Counted from the stretch's first letter, positions 10,226 to 21,730 are shown. The stretch: 64,000 nt of DNA from Hypomesus transpacificus (GCF_021917145.1 NC_061073.1:3065673-3129672), one strand, 5' to 3'. Translations and numbers: made by a program. Notes: a model not told the origin generated them from the sequence alone.

Positions 10226-13200
10226 TTAACGTTCCTGCAGCAATCCTTCAACATACTGCACGGTTGTCATATATATGTCAATACCATTGGATTCTGAAGG
10301 CTGCAGAGGATGAATGTGGTGCTGTAATGCAGCCAGTTGCTCAGGAGTGAGTGGGCTCCCCAGCTGAGGAACATTCACTCCAATGTGGGTCTGGGACCTC
10401 CCCACTTTCCTCCCAATCAATCTGAGGGATGTTCATCTCCTTAAAAGTTGGAAGAAAAAACATGTAGAAAGGGACATTTTTTTTCCTATAGTAAACCATT
10501 GTGTATTGCAGTATCTATTTGCATATAAAGAGAAAGGAATATAAGCAAAAATAATTCATGTTCAATGATACCTCTGGATTTGGAATGGGATGTTGCATCT
10601 GACCAACCTCCCACAACTGGTTTGGTGTGAGGTTCTGCTCCGTTCTTAGAGGGTGATTGTCCCATCCTTCTCTAAACACATCTAGGTTTACTTCAAGACG
10701 TGGCAGAAAAACATAGTGAAGGCAAAAGAAATGCGTGGCATTGCTTAGATCGAGGAGGCCCTCTTCCTCCAGCATGTGGAAAATGTGGTAAAACACATTG
10801 GTGACCCCCATCCAAATGTCACGCCAAAGTCTCTCGATTCTGTTGAAAACAAAATATATATCTGCTAGCCACATTAAGTAGTTCTGTCTTCTTACTAAAA
10901 TATTTAAGACAAGGTATACCTTTGGTTATGGACACTTTTTCCAGCTATAAAGCTGCCACTGTCTGGTCCACGCACGGTAAACATCAAACGGGCAACACCA
11001 ACATTCTCTCCCCCTTGATCTGCTCGCACTCTAAAGACATTGACCAAAACACAAATAATGGACCTTTGGAACAAGACAGGCTTTTTTTGGGTAACAAATC
11101 ATTAACACAGCACCTGACCTGAGTTACAAATTTACCTGAGTGGATATCCAAAATCCTGAACAGCCTGGCTGAAGAAGGCTAAGGTGGTGTCGGACCGATT
11201 ATTGTTTGCAGCCCTCAGGTACATAATCTGTAGACATACACAATTATTGTACGTACCATCATTGCGAATACAAAAAAATGTAGTTCAACCCAAATAATGG
11301 TGGAGTGTCACAACTCTCTTGCATACCCTTACATGGTGAAACTGATGAATAGAACATGTATAGTACAAGTATAACTGAAATCTTCAATGACATCAATTTT
11401 GACAAGATCTCTCAAATGTAAACAGACAAAATTGCAGAGGAAATGTTTTACTCAATCTTGGTTGATTTTAATATCTTGTGGTAATAAAACTTTTATCTGA
11501 GCTGAAGCAGTGTATGTTGTTAGTCCAATGATTATCTTAACATTGAGCTGCTCATTATGTGAAATTGAAGGTTACTCTCACCTTACGTGAAAAGCCATCA
11601 ATTCCACCCAAAATAACTATGTTGTACCTGATGGACAGTGAAAAGAACAATCCTTAGAAAAAGGTGACTACATCTCGGGTGCTATTTTCAGTTTTGTATG
11701 TTCGTTATCAAACATCTGTCGAACATGCATAAATTAGTCCACCTTATTAAGCACAAGAACACAGGTTACCTGATGAGTTTGTGATTGGTGTCTATATGCA
11801 CAAGGTACTTGGGGCATGGCACGGAGTATGTTCGCCTGATAACACATCCCAGTTGGGTCATTCTTGACAGTATCCCAACGCTGTCTACACGATGCATTGA
11901 TGCTTTCACACGAAGCCACTGGAGTCGATGTCCTTGTGCCTTCAGAGTACCCTTCACTAATCTGTACCCTGCATGCGGCATCCTCTCTTTTATTTCAGAG
12001 ACACGTTCATCTACTTCTGCATCGGTCATGGCACTGTACATTCCTCTGACAGAGAGGTTGTTGTCAGCCATTCTTCTGTACAGTGTAGCACGAGAAATCC
12101 CGACTAAACTTGCAATTGTCACCACTGGCAGTCCAAGTTCCAGTAGATGCCTTAGATATTCAACACATATTGTTATCTTTGGTCGTCCACATCCACTTTG
12201 CATGTCAAGTTGGACTGGTGTGGGAGGACGTTGCTGATGTTCTCTCTGATTTTGAAGTGCATTGCATAACTCCATTAACTTCTCTGTAACTTCCTGGGAC
12301 ACCGGAATATGGTGTGACATAACGTTGAGGAAAACCATTTCCTGTCTACATACAAATTCCAGATAGTCTGTATCAAGTGGTGTTTGCTGGAGTGCATGTG
12401 TCACTCTGCTGAGCAGTCTATCCAGAACGTGTTGTCTTAAAATTTCCTAAAAAGCGAATATAACAGGAAATGTCTGGTGAGAAGTCAGGCTTTTAAACCA
12501 AGGTCAATCTTTTCAACCAAAATTAACATTCACTAAAGGGCAGCAGCATGCAAAGTGCAACAATAATTTAAATTCTATAGAAGAGAGTCCACGGCAGAAA
12601 AGTACTCAGTACATCCATCAGGATACATGAGCTACAGTTAAACTGGTACTTATGACATTGTGACACTGGCTCTATAATACAAATTAAAAACGTTGTTGTC
12701 ACAGCATTGTACTTTTAATATATATAGATACACACATATATTATAACATTCTGGTTTTGAAATCCAATCAGGATATGCCTAGAAATGTTACTTTCCTGAT
12801 TTTAGCAGTTAGCCAGGGGGTCCCATTATCGTCTACCCAACCACTTTCAATGGAGAAATGTCAGTTTGACGCTGCTGAAGGCAATGCTACACGTACGGTT
12901 TGAGAGCGTATTTACATACTCAAATATCAAAGTAAGCTGTAATTTGGTGTGCAGCAATACAAGATGTGTACAGGTCGATGTTACTTTCTTTCATTGCTGC
13001 TGCATATCTTCTTTAAGAAATGCTACAGTAAACGAAAATCCGTTGGCTGCAAAGTACACGGACCTGTTAGTCACAGGGACTAGTCTGCACATCGCTTTTA
13101 CTGATATTGCATAGCACATACCCATCCCGTTTGTTGACTTCTGTCAGCTTCCATGACAGCAGCGTAGCAGCCCAGGTGTAACTTGCTCACTGGCTGATCG

Positions 13201-13504
13201 AACAACACTGCCGCCTATCATTTCACTGTCGAAAGCTAGTTAGTTAACTAGCGTTAGCTCCATTGTTTATGTTGGTACAGCTAACAGTAGCTAGCTAATT
13301 AACAAGAACCAAAGTAGTAAGGTAATGTAATTACAATCACTATCACAAATCCAGCAATTACAATCACTTCTCTTAGCAAAGTTACACATTTCATTAGCTA
13401 ACTAGCTGGCTTACTATCTCGCTGTTAAGCGAGTAAGGCATTTTCAAGCGATTTTTACTTACTGTCGAAGGCACACCATCAGGAGTCGATCCTTGTCCAG
13501 CCAT
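10226..13504 (-). pseudogene. DDE integrase-type transposase of A1, frameshifted in last exon
   Basis: Seven exons on the minus strand: 13,463-13,504, 11,770-12,446, 11,582-11,627, 11,136-11,227, 10,920-11,030, 10,572-10,839 and 10,226-10,439. The product has a helix-turn-helix ([19 protein letters not shown]) after a GRPK motif, then a retroviral-integrase-like core with the acidic residues in [15 protein letters not shown] and QRIERLWRD. It would cut and rejoin the element's ends. A two-base deletion near 10,385, compared with A2, shifts the frame in exon 7 so that the C-terminal ~50 residues are lost; the catalytic core is untouched. A short internal ORF of 212 codons starting at 12,404 is only the middle of exon 2. 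Confidence 0.78.
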
Positions 13505-14035
13505 AGCTTTAAGAATCTGAAAGCGCCCTGAAGGCGGCAAAATCCTTGAACGCGCTGGCGTACAACCATCAAGGCAGAGGACAACACTGCCACCTACCGG
13601 ATAGGATGGCACTGTCGAAGGGGGGGGGGGGGGGGGAGGCTTGCATTTGTGAATCAGAAAGCCATTTGTGTGTGGATCGCAAAAGACCGAAAAGATTGTC
13701 TCAAAATTACGTCATAGGAAGAAGGATTTGCACGCGTGTATTGGGCGATCCACAAATGCAGATTCAACACTTCACACGCGAATTGTAGATTTACAAATGA
13801 CAGACCATGAGAAATGCACGCACGAAATGTTAAGTATTTTAAGAAATTACAAACGATATATTTACGAATGGACATCTATGTGTACAAATCATAGCACATT
13901 TATGTAAATGCCAACTTACAAATCACGAGTTAGAATTTTGTTTTTGTGGATCGCAAAACACATTTGTAAATCGTGAAACATTTGTGGATCATGGTACTTG
14001 CATTTACGAATACTTTTGAGACATATCTCTCTCCA
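13197..14035 (-). repeat. Right terminal inverted repeat of A1
   Basis: About 0.84 kb, inverse of the left arm. From the outer end it holds the GTGGATCATGG / CATTTGTGAATC block, a 17-base G run (13,620-13,636), a CTCF-like motif, and the leader exon of the integrase gene. Inner boundary is set where the two arms stop matching, near GGCGGCAGTGTT on the inverse strand. Confidence 0.78.
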
Positions 14036-14204
14036 TACATTTCAGGGCAGGGCTGTAGGCTTGCCATGAAAAGAAGTGACAACGAAAAATCCTCGCAGTC
14101 GACCATTGTATAAAACCAATAAACAATTTGTGAGTGACACCATAGTCTTTATATATATATATATATATAAATATATATATTTGTGAGTGACACAGCCATG
14201 AGTA
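14036..14204. repeat. Unit X1 start, with (TA)n microsatellite
   Basis: First bases of the X unit after the right end of A1. Contains an alternating TA tract at about 14,151-14,180 flanked by two copies of TTTGTGAGTGACAC. Confidence 0.6.
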
Positions 14205-14364
14205 CCGCAACACGTGACGTCATAATGTAGCCGAGCATATAAATCCATGGGCAAATCATTTAGGTCAGTTATACGTTTGAGCATCATTCCTGTGTACATG
14301 TGGAGACGCCAAACCGTGGAAAGCGGGAGACACTTCACAGCACAAGTAGCGGAAGATTCCTTGG
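14205..14364 (+). promoter_or_regulatory. Upstream promoter A and first exon of gene X1
   Basis: A perfect CRE (TGACGTCA, 14,215-14,222) overlaps an E-box (CACGTG, 14,211-14,216); a TATA box CATATAAAT follows at 14,236-14,244. A noncoding first exon then ends at 14,364 before GTAAAT. The block is strongly similar to promoter B about 0.83 kb downstream, so the promoter plus first exon has been duplicated in tandem. Splicing to the downstream coding exon is inferred. Confidence 0.6.
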
Positions 14365-15034
14365 GTAAATAACAAATATTGAGAGGTCGTGATGAATCTG
14401 CCAAAAAGTGTGAATAGGTTTCACATGCGCCTGTGCCAGCATTTAATTTGTAGGCCTATGTGTAGTAACTTTTCAGTAGTATGAATGTGTGTGAACGTTT
14501 CATATGTGAATGTCTATGTGGTTCATGTTTGTGTAAGGGACAGTCTGAATTTTCTAAACGGCCCCACAAACCGCCACAGTTGCGATTTAACCAGAAAGTC
14601 TCAATCCATAGGCCAACTGTACTACTACTACTAGATTTGGAGGAACTCACTATTATTATCAGGCTACTTCATAACGTATATACTAAAATTCGTTTTTGTA
14701 AATATGGCAATTGTCAGTACCATGTGTTGGCCTGCTTGTCGTGTATTTTTTGTAAACTAGCTCTTAGACTTAACTATAGTTAGCTGCTTGGAAGTGTCAC
14801 TCAGTTATTATAGCTGTGATTGTGAACACCAGCTGATAACTGGACGCGAGGTGATACAAAACTTGCATAGAAACGGACATTAATTTTGGAGCTTTTTCCT
14901 CTTGGCAGCAGGAGATGGAACAAAAATCGATCTAACCTGGATTGTGACATAATTGTTTCAAGAGTTCCATTGATGTGACCATTGGATAAAACCAATAAAC
15001 TAGACGTGACGTAACACAGCCATTAGTAGCCTAC

Positions 15035-15179
15035 GACAATACGTGATGTCATAATGTAGCCGAGCATATAAATTCATGTTAAATCATACGTTTCAGCATC
15101 GTTCCTGTGTGATACATTTGGAGACGCCACGCCGTGGAAAGCGGACACTTCACAGCACAAGTAGCAGAAGATTCCGTGG
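15035..15179 (+). promoter_or_regulatory. Promoter B and first exon of gene X1
   Basis: Carries a degenerate CRE (TGATGTCA), the same spacer (TAATGTAGCCGAG) as promoter A, and a TATA box CATATAAATT at 15,065-15,074. The noncoding first exon (with GGAGACGCCACGCCGTGG) ends at 15,179 before a strong donor GTAAGTAA. A second noncoding exon is predicted at 15,461-15,589, between TGATTTCAG and GTGAGTAC. Confidence 0.6.
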
Positions 15180-15696
15180 GTAAGTAACAAATATTGAGGT
15201 CTGGGATGAATCTGCCAAGAAAGTTATAGCCTAAAACTAACCTCACAATCTACTTTTGTGTTAAATGGTTTTGTTACTGTAAATAAGTTGACGGTATCTG
15301 AGAACTTTGGCGTCGAATGGACTGTGATAACATTCAAAGTCAAAGTTGTTCATCTCGGTTTTTGATAGTTTTATACTATTGTGATATTTTCTTTAGGAAC
15401 ATTTTAAATTTCTCAGAGACTAGTTATTAATCAGTCAAATGTTGTGTTCCGTGATTTCAGATACCGGAGACTTATCGTTCACCCATCGTTCAGCGTGTTC
15501 GCTTGAAGGGCAGGTGTAAAAGTGTGACACATTTGCTGAACTTAGAGGGTGTCATAATCAGTATGTAGGATCATCTATAAATGACCAAGGTGAGTACTAA
15601 ATTAGACTTTAATTGTAAACTGATAAGTAAAATCACGTTTTTCTATCAAGTGGCCTGGTGTTTGCAGTGTCTCTCCCTTCGCCTTCCTTTGCAGTC

Positions 15697-17220
15697 ATGA
15701 ATAAAGGAAAGAAAGAAGATGGGGCGTCCCTTCCAGGGGCGTCTCGCTTTCCCTCACTAACCTCATCCAGGAAACGGAAGGAGACTGAGCCAGGGAAACA
15801 GTCCAGGGATCTCACCAGAAACCCAAAGTTATCTGGTAAGACCAGCTCTGGTTTGCAGTCGGTACCAGAAGACACCTTGGCCGATGCTCCAGCAGCAAAG
15901 ACTCGCCTGCCTCCGCTGAGGACACAGGAGGCGGCAGGCGCCTCTAAGAGTCAGCCCGGTAAAAAAGAGGCCAAACTGAAAGTTCCTCGGCCCCCGAGTT
16001 GCAAGTCCAGTTCTATGGTTCGTTTGATTTCAAACAAAGATTCAAGCGTCCAGCCAGACTCCAAACTTGAGTTCAGGCCCAAAACTGGACTGAAGCTGGA
16101 TCAGACAGAGCAGAGGCAGCCGTTCCCTCCTCTGTGCCCCCCTGCTCGGCCTCCAGGGCAGCCGTCTGCTCGCGGCAAGCGTAGACGTCTCGTCGCCGCG
16201 TCTGACTCTGAGAAGGCGCCCCTGACTCCGGTCCTCCCTCACATCGAGGCACCGGCCGTCTCACGCACCGCAACGCTGGACTCCCAGATGGACGTCTCCT
16301 GCGCTGTGCCAACTACACGGATCGTCCTACAAAGTAAGTTCTTGAATGCTAACCTCAATACATTCTCTAACCTTCTGGCACCCACTATGCCTGCTGGAGT
16401 TAGACTAGAAGCTGCCGGAAGTCACGCTAACCAGAAGTTTGATTTCCCTATAGAACAAACAAAGGTTGCCCCGGAAACTCTGCCCTCTCTTCCTACCAGT
16501 CTGGTGGGCAAACGGCGTCCTAGCTACCTTCTGATTCGTCCACCCATTGACAACGCAGCTTCCGCAGACAGGACACAGAAGTCAGCTCACCCGTCCAAAC
16601 TGTCCAACCCTGTCAGCAACCTGGTTGTGGCTCCACCCACCAGCGCCAAACCACAGAAGCGTACCTCCCAAAAGGTCCGGCGTCTGCAAGTGCGTGCCGA
16701 CCAGGCCTCCGAGGCCTCCCAGGACGACGGCGCAGCGAAGAAATCCTGTCTCTTCCCGCCGATCTCTCGCCACCCGCCTGACGGAGACAGCAAGACTCAG
16801 GCCCCACTGAGGCCTCAGGCCCCGCTGACCAGGCCACCTCAGGCCCCGCTGACCAGGGCATCTCAGGCCCCGCTGACCAGGGCATCTCAGGCCCCGCTGA
16901 CCAGGCCACCTCAGGCCCCGCTGAGGCCTCAGGCCAGTGAGGAGCAGCCGGCTCTGCTCCCCAAGAGGAGAGCCATGGACATGGTGGAGAAGACCTCCTC
17001 TCCTGAGAGGATGCTGGATCTGGTGGCCGAGCAGTACTCCTTCAGCCAGTGCCTCATGTCCTGCCCCAGCACCCCACCAGAGCACGTGTGGATGCACAGC
17101 CACAACACCCAGGAGGAGCGGGTGTTCCTGCCTGACTTTGGGCAGATGTTTGAGGAGGAAGATATTGAAATGACGTCTGGAAACAAGAGGGAGACCCTGA
17201 GAGGAGACGGGTCCCAATAG
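15697..17220 (+). CDS. Gene X1: unrecognised Pro/Ser-rich basic protein, probably nuclear
   Basis: Not recognised. I place the start at the ATG 15,697, two bases after the acceptor CTTTGCAG, rather than at an upstream in-frame codon lying in the intron/UTR. An intron is predicted at 16,334-16,453 (GTAAGT to CCCTATAG); it is 120 bases and has no stop, so reading through gives 507 residues and splicing gives 467. The protein is of low complexity and largely disordered. It has basic clusters (SSRKRKE, GKRRRLV, GKRRP) that could be nuclear localisation signals, repeated FPP/LPP motifs, and a run of about five QAPLTRxxQ octad repeats. The C terminus is more structured and acidic (LDLVAEQYSFSQCLMSCPS, then DFGQMFEEEDIEM). 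Two close copies exist at 44,092 and 61,033. No function is assigned. Confidence 0.6.
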   Translation: MNKGKKEDGASLPGASRFPSLTSSRKRKETEPGKQSRDLTRNPKLSGKTSSGLQSVPEDTLADAPAAKTRLPPLRTQEAAGASKSQPGKKEAKLKVPRPPSCKSSSMVRLISNKDSSVQPDSKLEFRPKTGLKLDQTEQRQPFPPLCPPARPPGQPSARGKRRRLVAASDSEKAPLTPVLPHIEAPAVSRTATLDSQMDVSCAVPTTRIVLQSKFLNANLNTFSNLLAPTMPAGVRLEAAGSHANQKFDFPIEQTKVAPETLPSLPTSLVGKRRPSYLLIRPPIDNAASADRTQKSAHPSKLSNPVSNLVVAPPTSAKPQKRTSQKVRRLQVRADQASEASQDDGAAKKSCLFPPISRHPPDGDSKTQAPLRPQAPLTRPPQAPLTRASQAPLTRASQAPLTRPPQAPLRPQASEEQPALLPKRRAMDMVEKTSSPERMLDLVAEQYSFSQCLMSCPSTPPEHVWMHSHNTQEERVFLPDFGQMFEEEDIEMTSGNKRETLRGDGSQ

Positions 17221-17350
17221 TCTGGGGCCCATCCAGACATGCAGGACTAGGGTTCTAGAGAAGATGATGTGTCCTCTCTCTCTTTTCAACACCTAAACGA
17301 GGAGATCACCCAATACCTTCTTACCCCTCCCCCCTCCCCCCCATCCACCC

Positions 17351-17406
<56 letters not shown>

Positions 17407-17490
17407 ACTATCAATTTATCAATCTTATTTTTCTGTCTGTCTATGCACCCCTACAACCATTGTCCTTCAAACATACATTACAACATACAT

Positions 17491-17552
<62 letters not shown>

Positions 17553-17880
17553 CCCTCTATCTATTCATCCATCCAACCATTCATCCTACAAACACGCACG
17601 ACCCATCAAACCAATCCCCCCCCTCCCCCCCCTTTCCCTGGGTGTTCTCCCGTAGAGACTCTCCAGAACATCCGAGACGTCCCATCAAGAACACATCCCT
17701 CAGCCCTGGAACTAACCTGCAGCACAGTCTCCTCCTCCACCAGCCCTCCAGACCTCACACACCTCCCTGATTGGCCTCAACATTACACAGAACCTCCACT
17801 CTGATTACCAACAGGGTGACAGCATAGCAACAGGATTTTTTCATGTATTTCCTTTAACATGCTCCGTGTAATAAATTTTG
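17221..17880 (+). other. 3' UTR of gene X1 with (CT)n arrays and poly(A) signal
   Basis: Two CT dinucleotide arrays (about 17,351-17,404 and 17,494-17,547) differ in length from those in X2 and X3. An AATAAA at 17,870-17,875 is a plausible polyadenylation signal. Frames reading through the CT arrays are not genes. Confidence 0.6.
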
Positions 17881-17974
17881 CATTTAAAAAATAACATGTA
17901 GGCAATTCATGTGTATGTGCCAGGTTTACAATCATGAATTCATGAAAACGTTTTGTTGCATTTAATTTCATGAA

Positions 17975-19047
17975 CAAATACATTTCAGAATCAGAATCAG
18001 AAGGGATTTTATTCGTCATGAGTGTTTGCACAAACAAGGAACTTACTTTGGCAGGGAGGTGCATACATTTAACATATAGGAATATTGAAACTTAAATATG
18101 TGGACTAACTTTACAAAAGGAGCAAAGTCTAGCTAATACTAAGGGGGGTCTAGGTAATACTAAGGGGAATAAGAAATAAAAATATAAGTAGCATAAAAAT
18201 ATAAGTAGCAATTTACAATTTAACCTAAAAATACCCAAGCGGAAGGACTCCACAGTGTTGACTGGGGAGTCACACAGGGTTATGGTGTGAGTGGGGCTGT
18301 GTTCTTCCTGAAGTCCACAACCATCTCCACTGTCTTAAGAGTATTGAGCTCTAAGTTGTTCTGGCTACACCAGGTCACCAGGTTGTCAGCTTCCCACCTG
18401 TAGTCAGACTCGTACCCGTCAGAGATGAGCCCAATGAGGGTGGTGTCATCCGCAAACTTCAGGAGTTTGACAGACGGATGACTCAAGGTGCAGCTGTTGG
18501 TGTACAGGGAGAAGAGCAGAGGAGAAAGGACGCAGCCCTGAGCAGATCCGGTGCTGATGGACCGGGAGTCAGAGACTTGTGTTCCCAGCTTAATGCACTG
18601 CTTCCTGTCAGACAGGAAGTCTGTGATCCACCTGCAGGTGGAGTCGGGGACGTTCAGCTGGGAGAGCTTGTCCTGGAGCAGGGCGGGGATGATGGTGTTG
18701 AAGGCAGAGCTGAAGTCCACAAACAGGATCCTGGCGTAGGATGCTGGGGAGTCCAGATGCTGTAGGGTGAAGTGGAGGGCCATGTTAACGGCATCATCCA
18801 CCGACCTGTTGGCTCTGTAGGCAAACTGCAGTGTGTCCAGGAAGGGGTCTGTGATGGATTTGAGGTGTGCCAGCACAAGGCGCTCAAAAGACTTCTTTAC
18901 CACAGACTTCATTACATTACCATTTGCGTATAGCCTTAGCTTTTCTAGATAACCTCTCTCTGAAACAGGAAGAACTGCACCTGTGACTGAGGAGAGCCAC
19001 ACTGACCTGGCGGAACATTTACATTCAAGCAAACACTCTACAAACAC
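17975..19047 (-). mobile_element. L2-like LINE, reverse-transcriptase fragment
   Basis: Minus strand. An ORF at 18,280-19,047 carries reverse-transcriptase motifs of the L2/CR1 group: FAYRANRSVDDAV, ILFVDFSSAFNTI, STGSAQGCVLSPLLF and KLLKFADDTTL, with the catalytic FADD box. It lacks the endonuclease and the end of ORF2, jumping near 18,240 to a 3' tail (TTCTGATTCTGATTCTGA on the minus strand). Dead 5'-truncated and internally deleted copy; also present in X2 and X3. Confidence 0.82.
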
Positions 19048-19149
19048 TCCACAAACACATTGTCGTTACTGTAAATAGTGTCTTCAGTGTGAGGGTGGTT
19101 GGGGGCAAGAAAGACAGATGACCCTGGAAGACAGAGAGATGTGCCGGGG

Positions 19150-19530
19150 AACACTACCTGGTCCAGGATGCTGTCTAGTGACTTCACTGTAAACACTGCC
19201 TGGTCCAGCATGCTGTCCTGTGACTTCACTGTAAACACTGCCTGGTCCAGGATGCTGTCTGGTGACTTCACTGTAAACACTGCCTGGTCCAGCATGCTGT
19301 CTGGTGACTTCACTGTAAACACTGCCTGGTCCAGCATGCTGTCCTGTGACTTCACTGTAAACACTGCCTGGTCCAGCATGCTGTCCTGTGACTTCACTGT
19401 AAACACTGCCTGGTCCAGCATGCTGTCCTGTGACTTCACTGTAAACACTGCCTGGTTTAGCATGCTGTCTGGTGACTTCACTGTAAACACTGCCTGGTCC
19501 AGCATGCTGTCTGGTGACTTCACTGTAAAG
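19150..19530. repeat. 42-bp minisatellite, about nine units
   Basis: Tandem units of 42 bp built on CTGGTCCAGCATGCTGTC and TGACTTCACTGTAAACACTGC. Because 42 is divisible by three and no unit contains a stop, both strands show long repetitive frames; these are not regarded as genes. Confidence 0.88.
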
Positions 19531-19754
19531 CCCTCGGTCAGCGTTTCAATGTGCCCTCTAAGAGAACAAACCGCTGAATGAAGGCCTTCATTTCTTTCAC
19601 TGTGAGCCTATTTCTAACAGACAGTAGTTATTTGAAGTAATCTGCAATTTTTGCATTGATCTGCAATTTTTGCACTATTGTACTGTACTCCACCTAGGTT
19701 AGAATAGGATATTGAGTTGTAATGGCGTTTATGTGCATTTAGGGTTAGTATAGT

Positions 19755-21455
19755 GCAGCTTCTAGGGATTCCCAAAGTGTGGTGCGCCTCTAGGGGGTGC
19801 GCGAGAGGAAAAATGTAATGGTGGTCTATTGGTGTAATATGAATTATTATATGGCAACAGTACAAGCTTTCTGATTGGCTAATGGGTCCTGCTAGACGCA
19901 TATTGCCCTCCTCGCCCGTCTGACACGGATCCGGACCAATTATTTGTTTGTAAACATTCTGGATGCGCGTGCATCATGGTGGCAGAAAACGGGGAAAATG
20001 TAGCCTTTATAAGGGCTAGTTACACGGATTATTCCAATAGTTAGATTTTAAAAGACCAAAAAGGTCGAGGAGGACAACCTTTTTGGGAGACTCCACATTG
20101 ATCTGTCACATCAGAATTTTGATTTGGGGCACGAAAGTCTTGAAATTTGAGTGAGAATGTAGCCCGGTAGACCGCATAGTCTTAGGCGGCAGCCATGTCT
20201 TCACGTCATGACAAAGTTAATCTTTTTTACAGTTTTACAGTCAGTCCTACAACAAAAAAAGTCGAGCAGGGCAGCTTTCAAGAGATCTGGGAATTCTGCT
20301 TTTTGCCAGCTGGTCCAATTATTTTTGTGATTTGTGTAAAACTGGCAATCTGAGTGAGACTGCGTCCCCGTTACTGTACAGTAGTGTTTTGACGTTAGCC
20401 TCAGTCAGACTCGGCTCGCTCACTGGCAGTCTGCACAATGTTGTTTGTCACTCCATTCTACACTTTAAACGTCAGGGAGGACTGCCTTTGGTAGATACAA
20501 GCCAGCTGAAGATAGCCAGAATCTCGTATTTCTTCAACCAAGCCTGTTTCATTCATCATTTGCCTGAGAAAGAGATCTCTGTTACTAGTTAGCCAGGCTA
20601 GTTTAGCCCGTTTCACTCCTCAGGCTATTTAAGGGTACATGTTAGCCAATGAACGCCAGCAAGATTGGCACGTGACTTGAGCATATAAATTGATGTGTTC
20701 CTGTCAAATAAATATTTCTCTAGTTTCTCTCCCATGAGAGCTAGTTCAGAAACATGTTTCTTTCACCTGCACTGTTAACACTGGGTCAAATACTTACTCT
20801 CCTGTCTGCATCGGTGGGACGGATGTGGAGGTGGTGTCGGCATACAAGTACCTGGGTGTCACACTGGACAATAAACCGGACTGGTCCGCCAACACACAGG
20901 CCGTCTACAAGACGGGCCTGAGCCGGCTTTACTTCCTGAGGAGGCTCAGGTCCTTCCACGTCTGCAACAAGATACTGCAGATGTTCTATCAGTCTGTTGT
21001 GGCGAGCACCATCCTCTTTGCTGTGGTGTCCTGGGGTGCGGGCATCAAGGCAAAGGACGCCAACAAACTGAGAAAACTCATAAGGAAAGCAGAGTCTGTG
21101 GTTGGCTCTAAGCTTGTCACCCTGGAGGAGGTGGTGGAGGACAGGATACTGGCAAAACTGCTGGCAATCATTGACCATCCCTCTCACCCCCTCCACAAAA
21201 CCCTGGACAAGCTAAGAAGCAGCTTCAGCCACAGACTCATTCAACCCCGCTGCTCTAAGGAACGATACAGGAAATCGTTCCTCCCAACCGCAATAAGACT
21301 GTTCAACTCATCTACCTCTGTCAGAGCCACCATCACAGAACTGCACTAAACCTGTCTCCTTGCACTTTATTCTATTGTATTGTATTTTATTGTATTCAAA
21401 TATACCGGCTGCTATGACAACTTAATTTCCCTTCGGGGATGAATAAAGTACTCTG

Positions 21456-21499
<44 letters not shown>

Positions 21500-21730
21500 A
21501 CGCCAGGATCGCTGCAGAAACCTACTCTGCAAAACAGGGCGTTTTCAGCGGACTAAATCTTGTAAACAAACTCCACGCGCTAGCAAACTGTTCTCTCATT
21601 GGTACGATTTTAATGCGGCTTAATAGGCTGTTGCTATTTTTTTAAAGGTGTGGGGGAGTGGGGGTGCGTGAACCCAGTCGGCATGTAGTAGGGGGTGCGT
21701 GGCCTAAAACGTTTGGGAACCGCTTTTAGT
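19755..21730. mobile_element. hAT-like non-autonomous element, interrupted by an L2 fragment
   Basis: Left end CTTCTAGGGATTCCCAAAGT and right end ACGTTTGGGAACCGCTTTTA are imperfect inverses of the hAT/Charlie type (GGTTCCCAAA). Both ends have the GGGGGTGCG motif just inside. No transposase is visible. A 3' L2 fragment with its CTAT tail (about 20,815-21,498) sits inside. A CCAAT box, CACGTGAC and CATATAAAT at 20,645-20,690 look like a core promoter. Confidence 0.55.
20825..21349 (+). pseudogene. 3' end of L2-like ORF2
   Basis: One frame with the conserved C-terminal part of a fish LINE: AYKYLGVTLDNKPDWS, then the region ending DHPSHPLHKTLDKL and KSFLPTAIRLFNSS. Followed by TTCCCTTCGGGGATGAATAAA and a CTAT microsatellite (about 21,455-21,498), the typical tail. 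5'-truncated, so not autonomous. Confidence 0.8.

Larger units (their letters stand above)
3191..14035. mobile_element. DNA transposon A1 (IS3EU-like), two convergent genes, long TIRs
   Basis: The right TIR (13,197-14,035, outer end CATATCTCTCTCCATAC) matches the left arm in inverse from about 3191. Between them are a rightward HECT-type gene (5176-9843) and a leftward DDE integrase-type transposase gene (13,504-10,226), meeting tail to tail. The pairing of a retroviral/IS3-type integrase with a HECT gene is a layout I associate with the IS3EU superfamily of fish DNA transposons; that family name is from memory, while the architecture is directly visible. The left arm is longer than in A2 because it carries an extra ~1.1 kb copied from the right arm. 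Both genes in A1 carry small frameshifting deletions, so this copy is probably not autonomous. Confidence 0.8.

Noticed and set aside
15658..15696. Upstream in-frame start for gene X1
   Set aside because: This stretch contains two acceptor sites (GTTTGCAG and CTTTGCAG) and would be intron or UTR; the ATG at 15,697 follows the second acceptor.
16582..17292. 236-codon minus-strand frame overlapping gene X1 (also in X2 and X3)
   Set aside because: It mirrors the GC-rich repeat-bearing coding strand, has no splice or promoter context, and the plus strand has start, splice sites and poly(A) signal.
17269..17804. Leu/Ser-rich frames over the CT arrays
   Set aside because: Translation of dinucleotide repeats in a 3' UTR; lengths vary freely among the three copies.
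19150..19530. Regular 42-bp repeats resembling a CRISPR array, and a 161-codon repetitive frame
   Set aside because: Units are contiguous with no unique spacers, in a vertebrate genome; open frames on both strands follow from a unit length divisible by three. Minisatellite.
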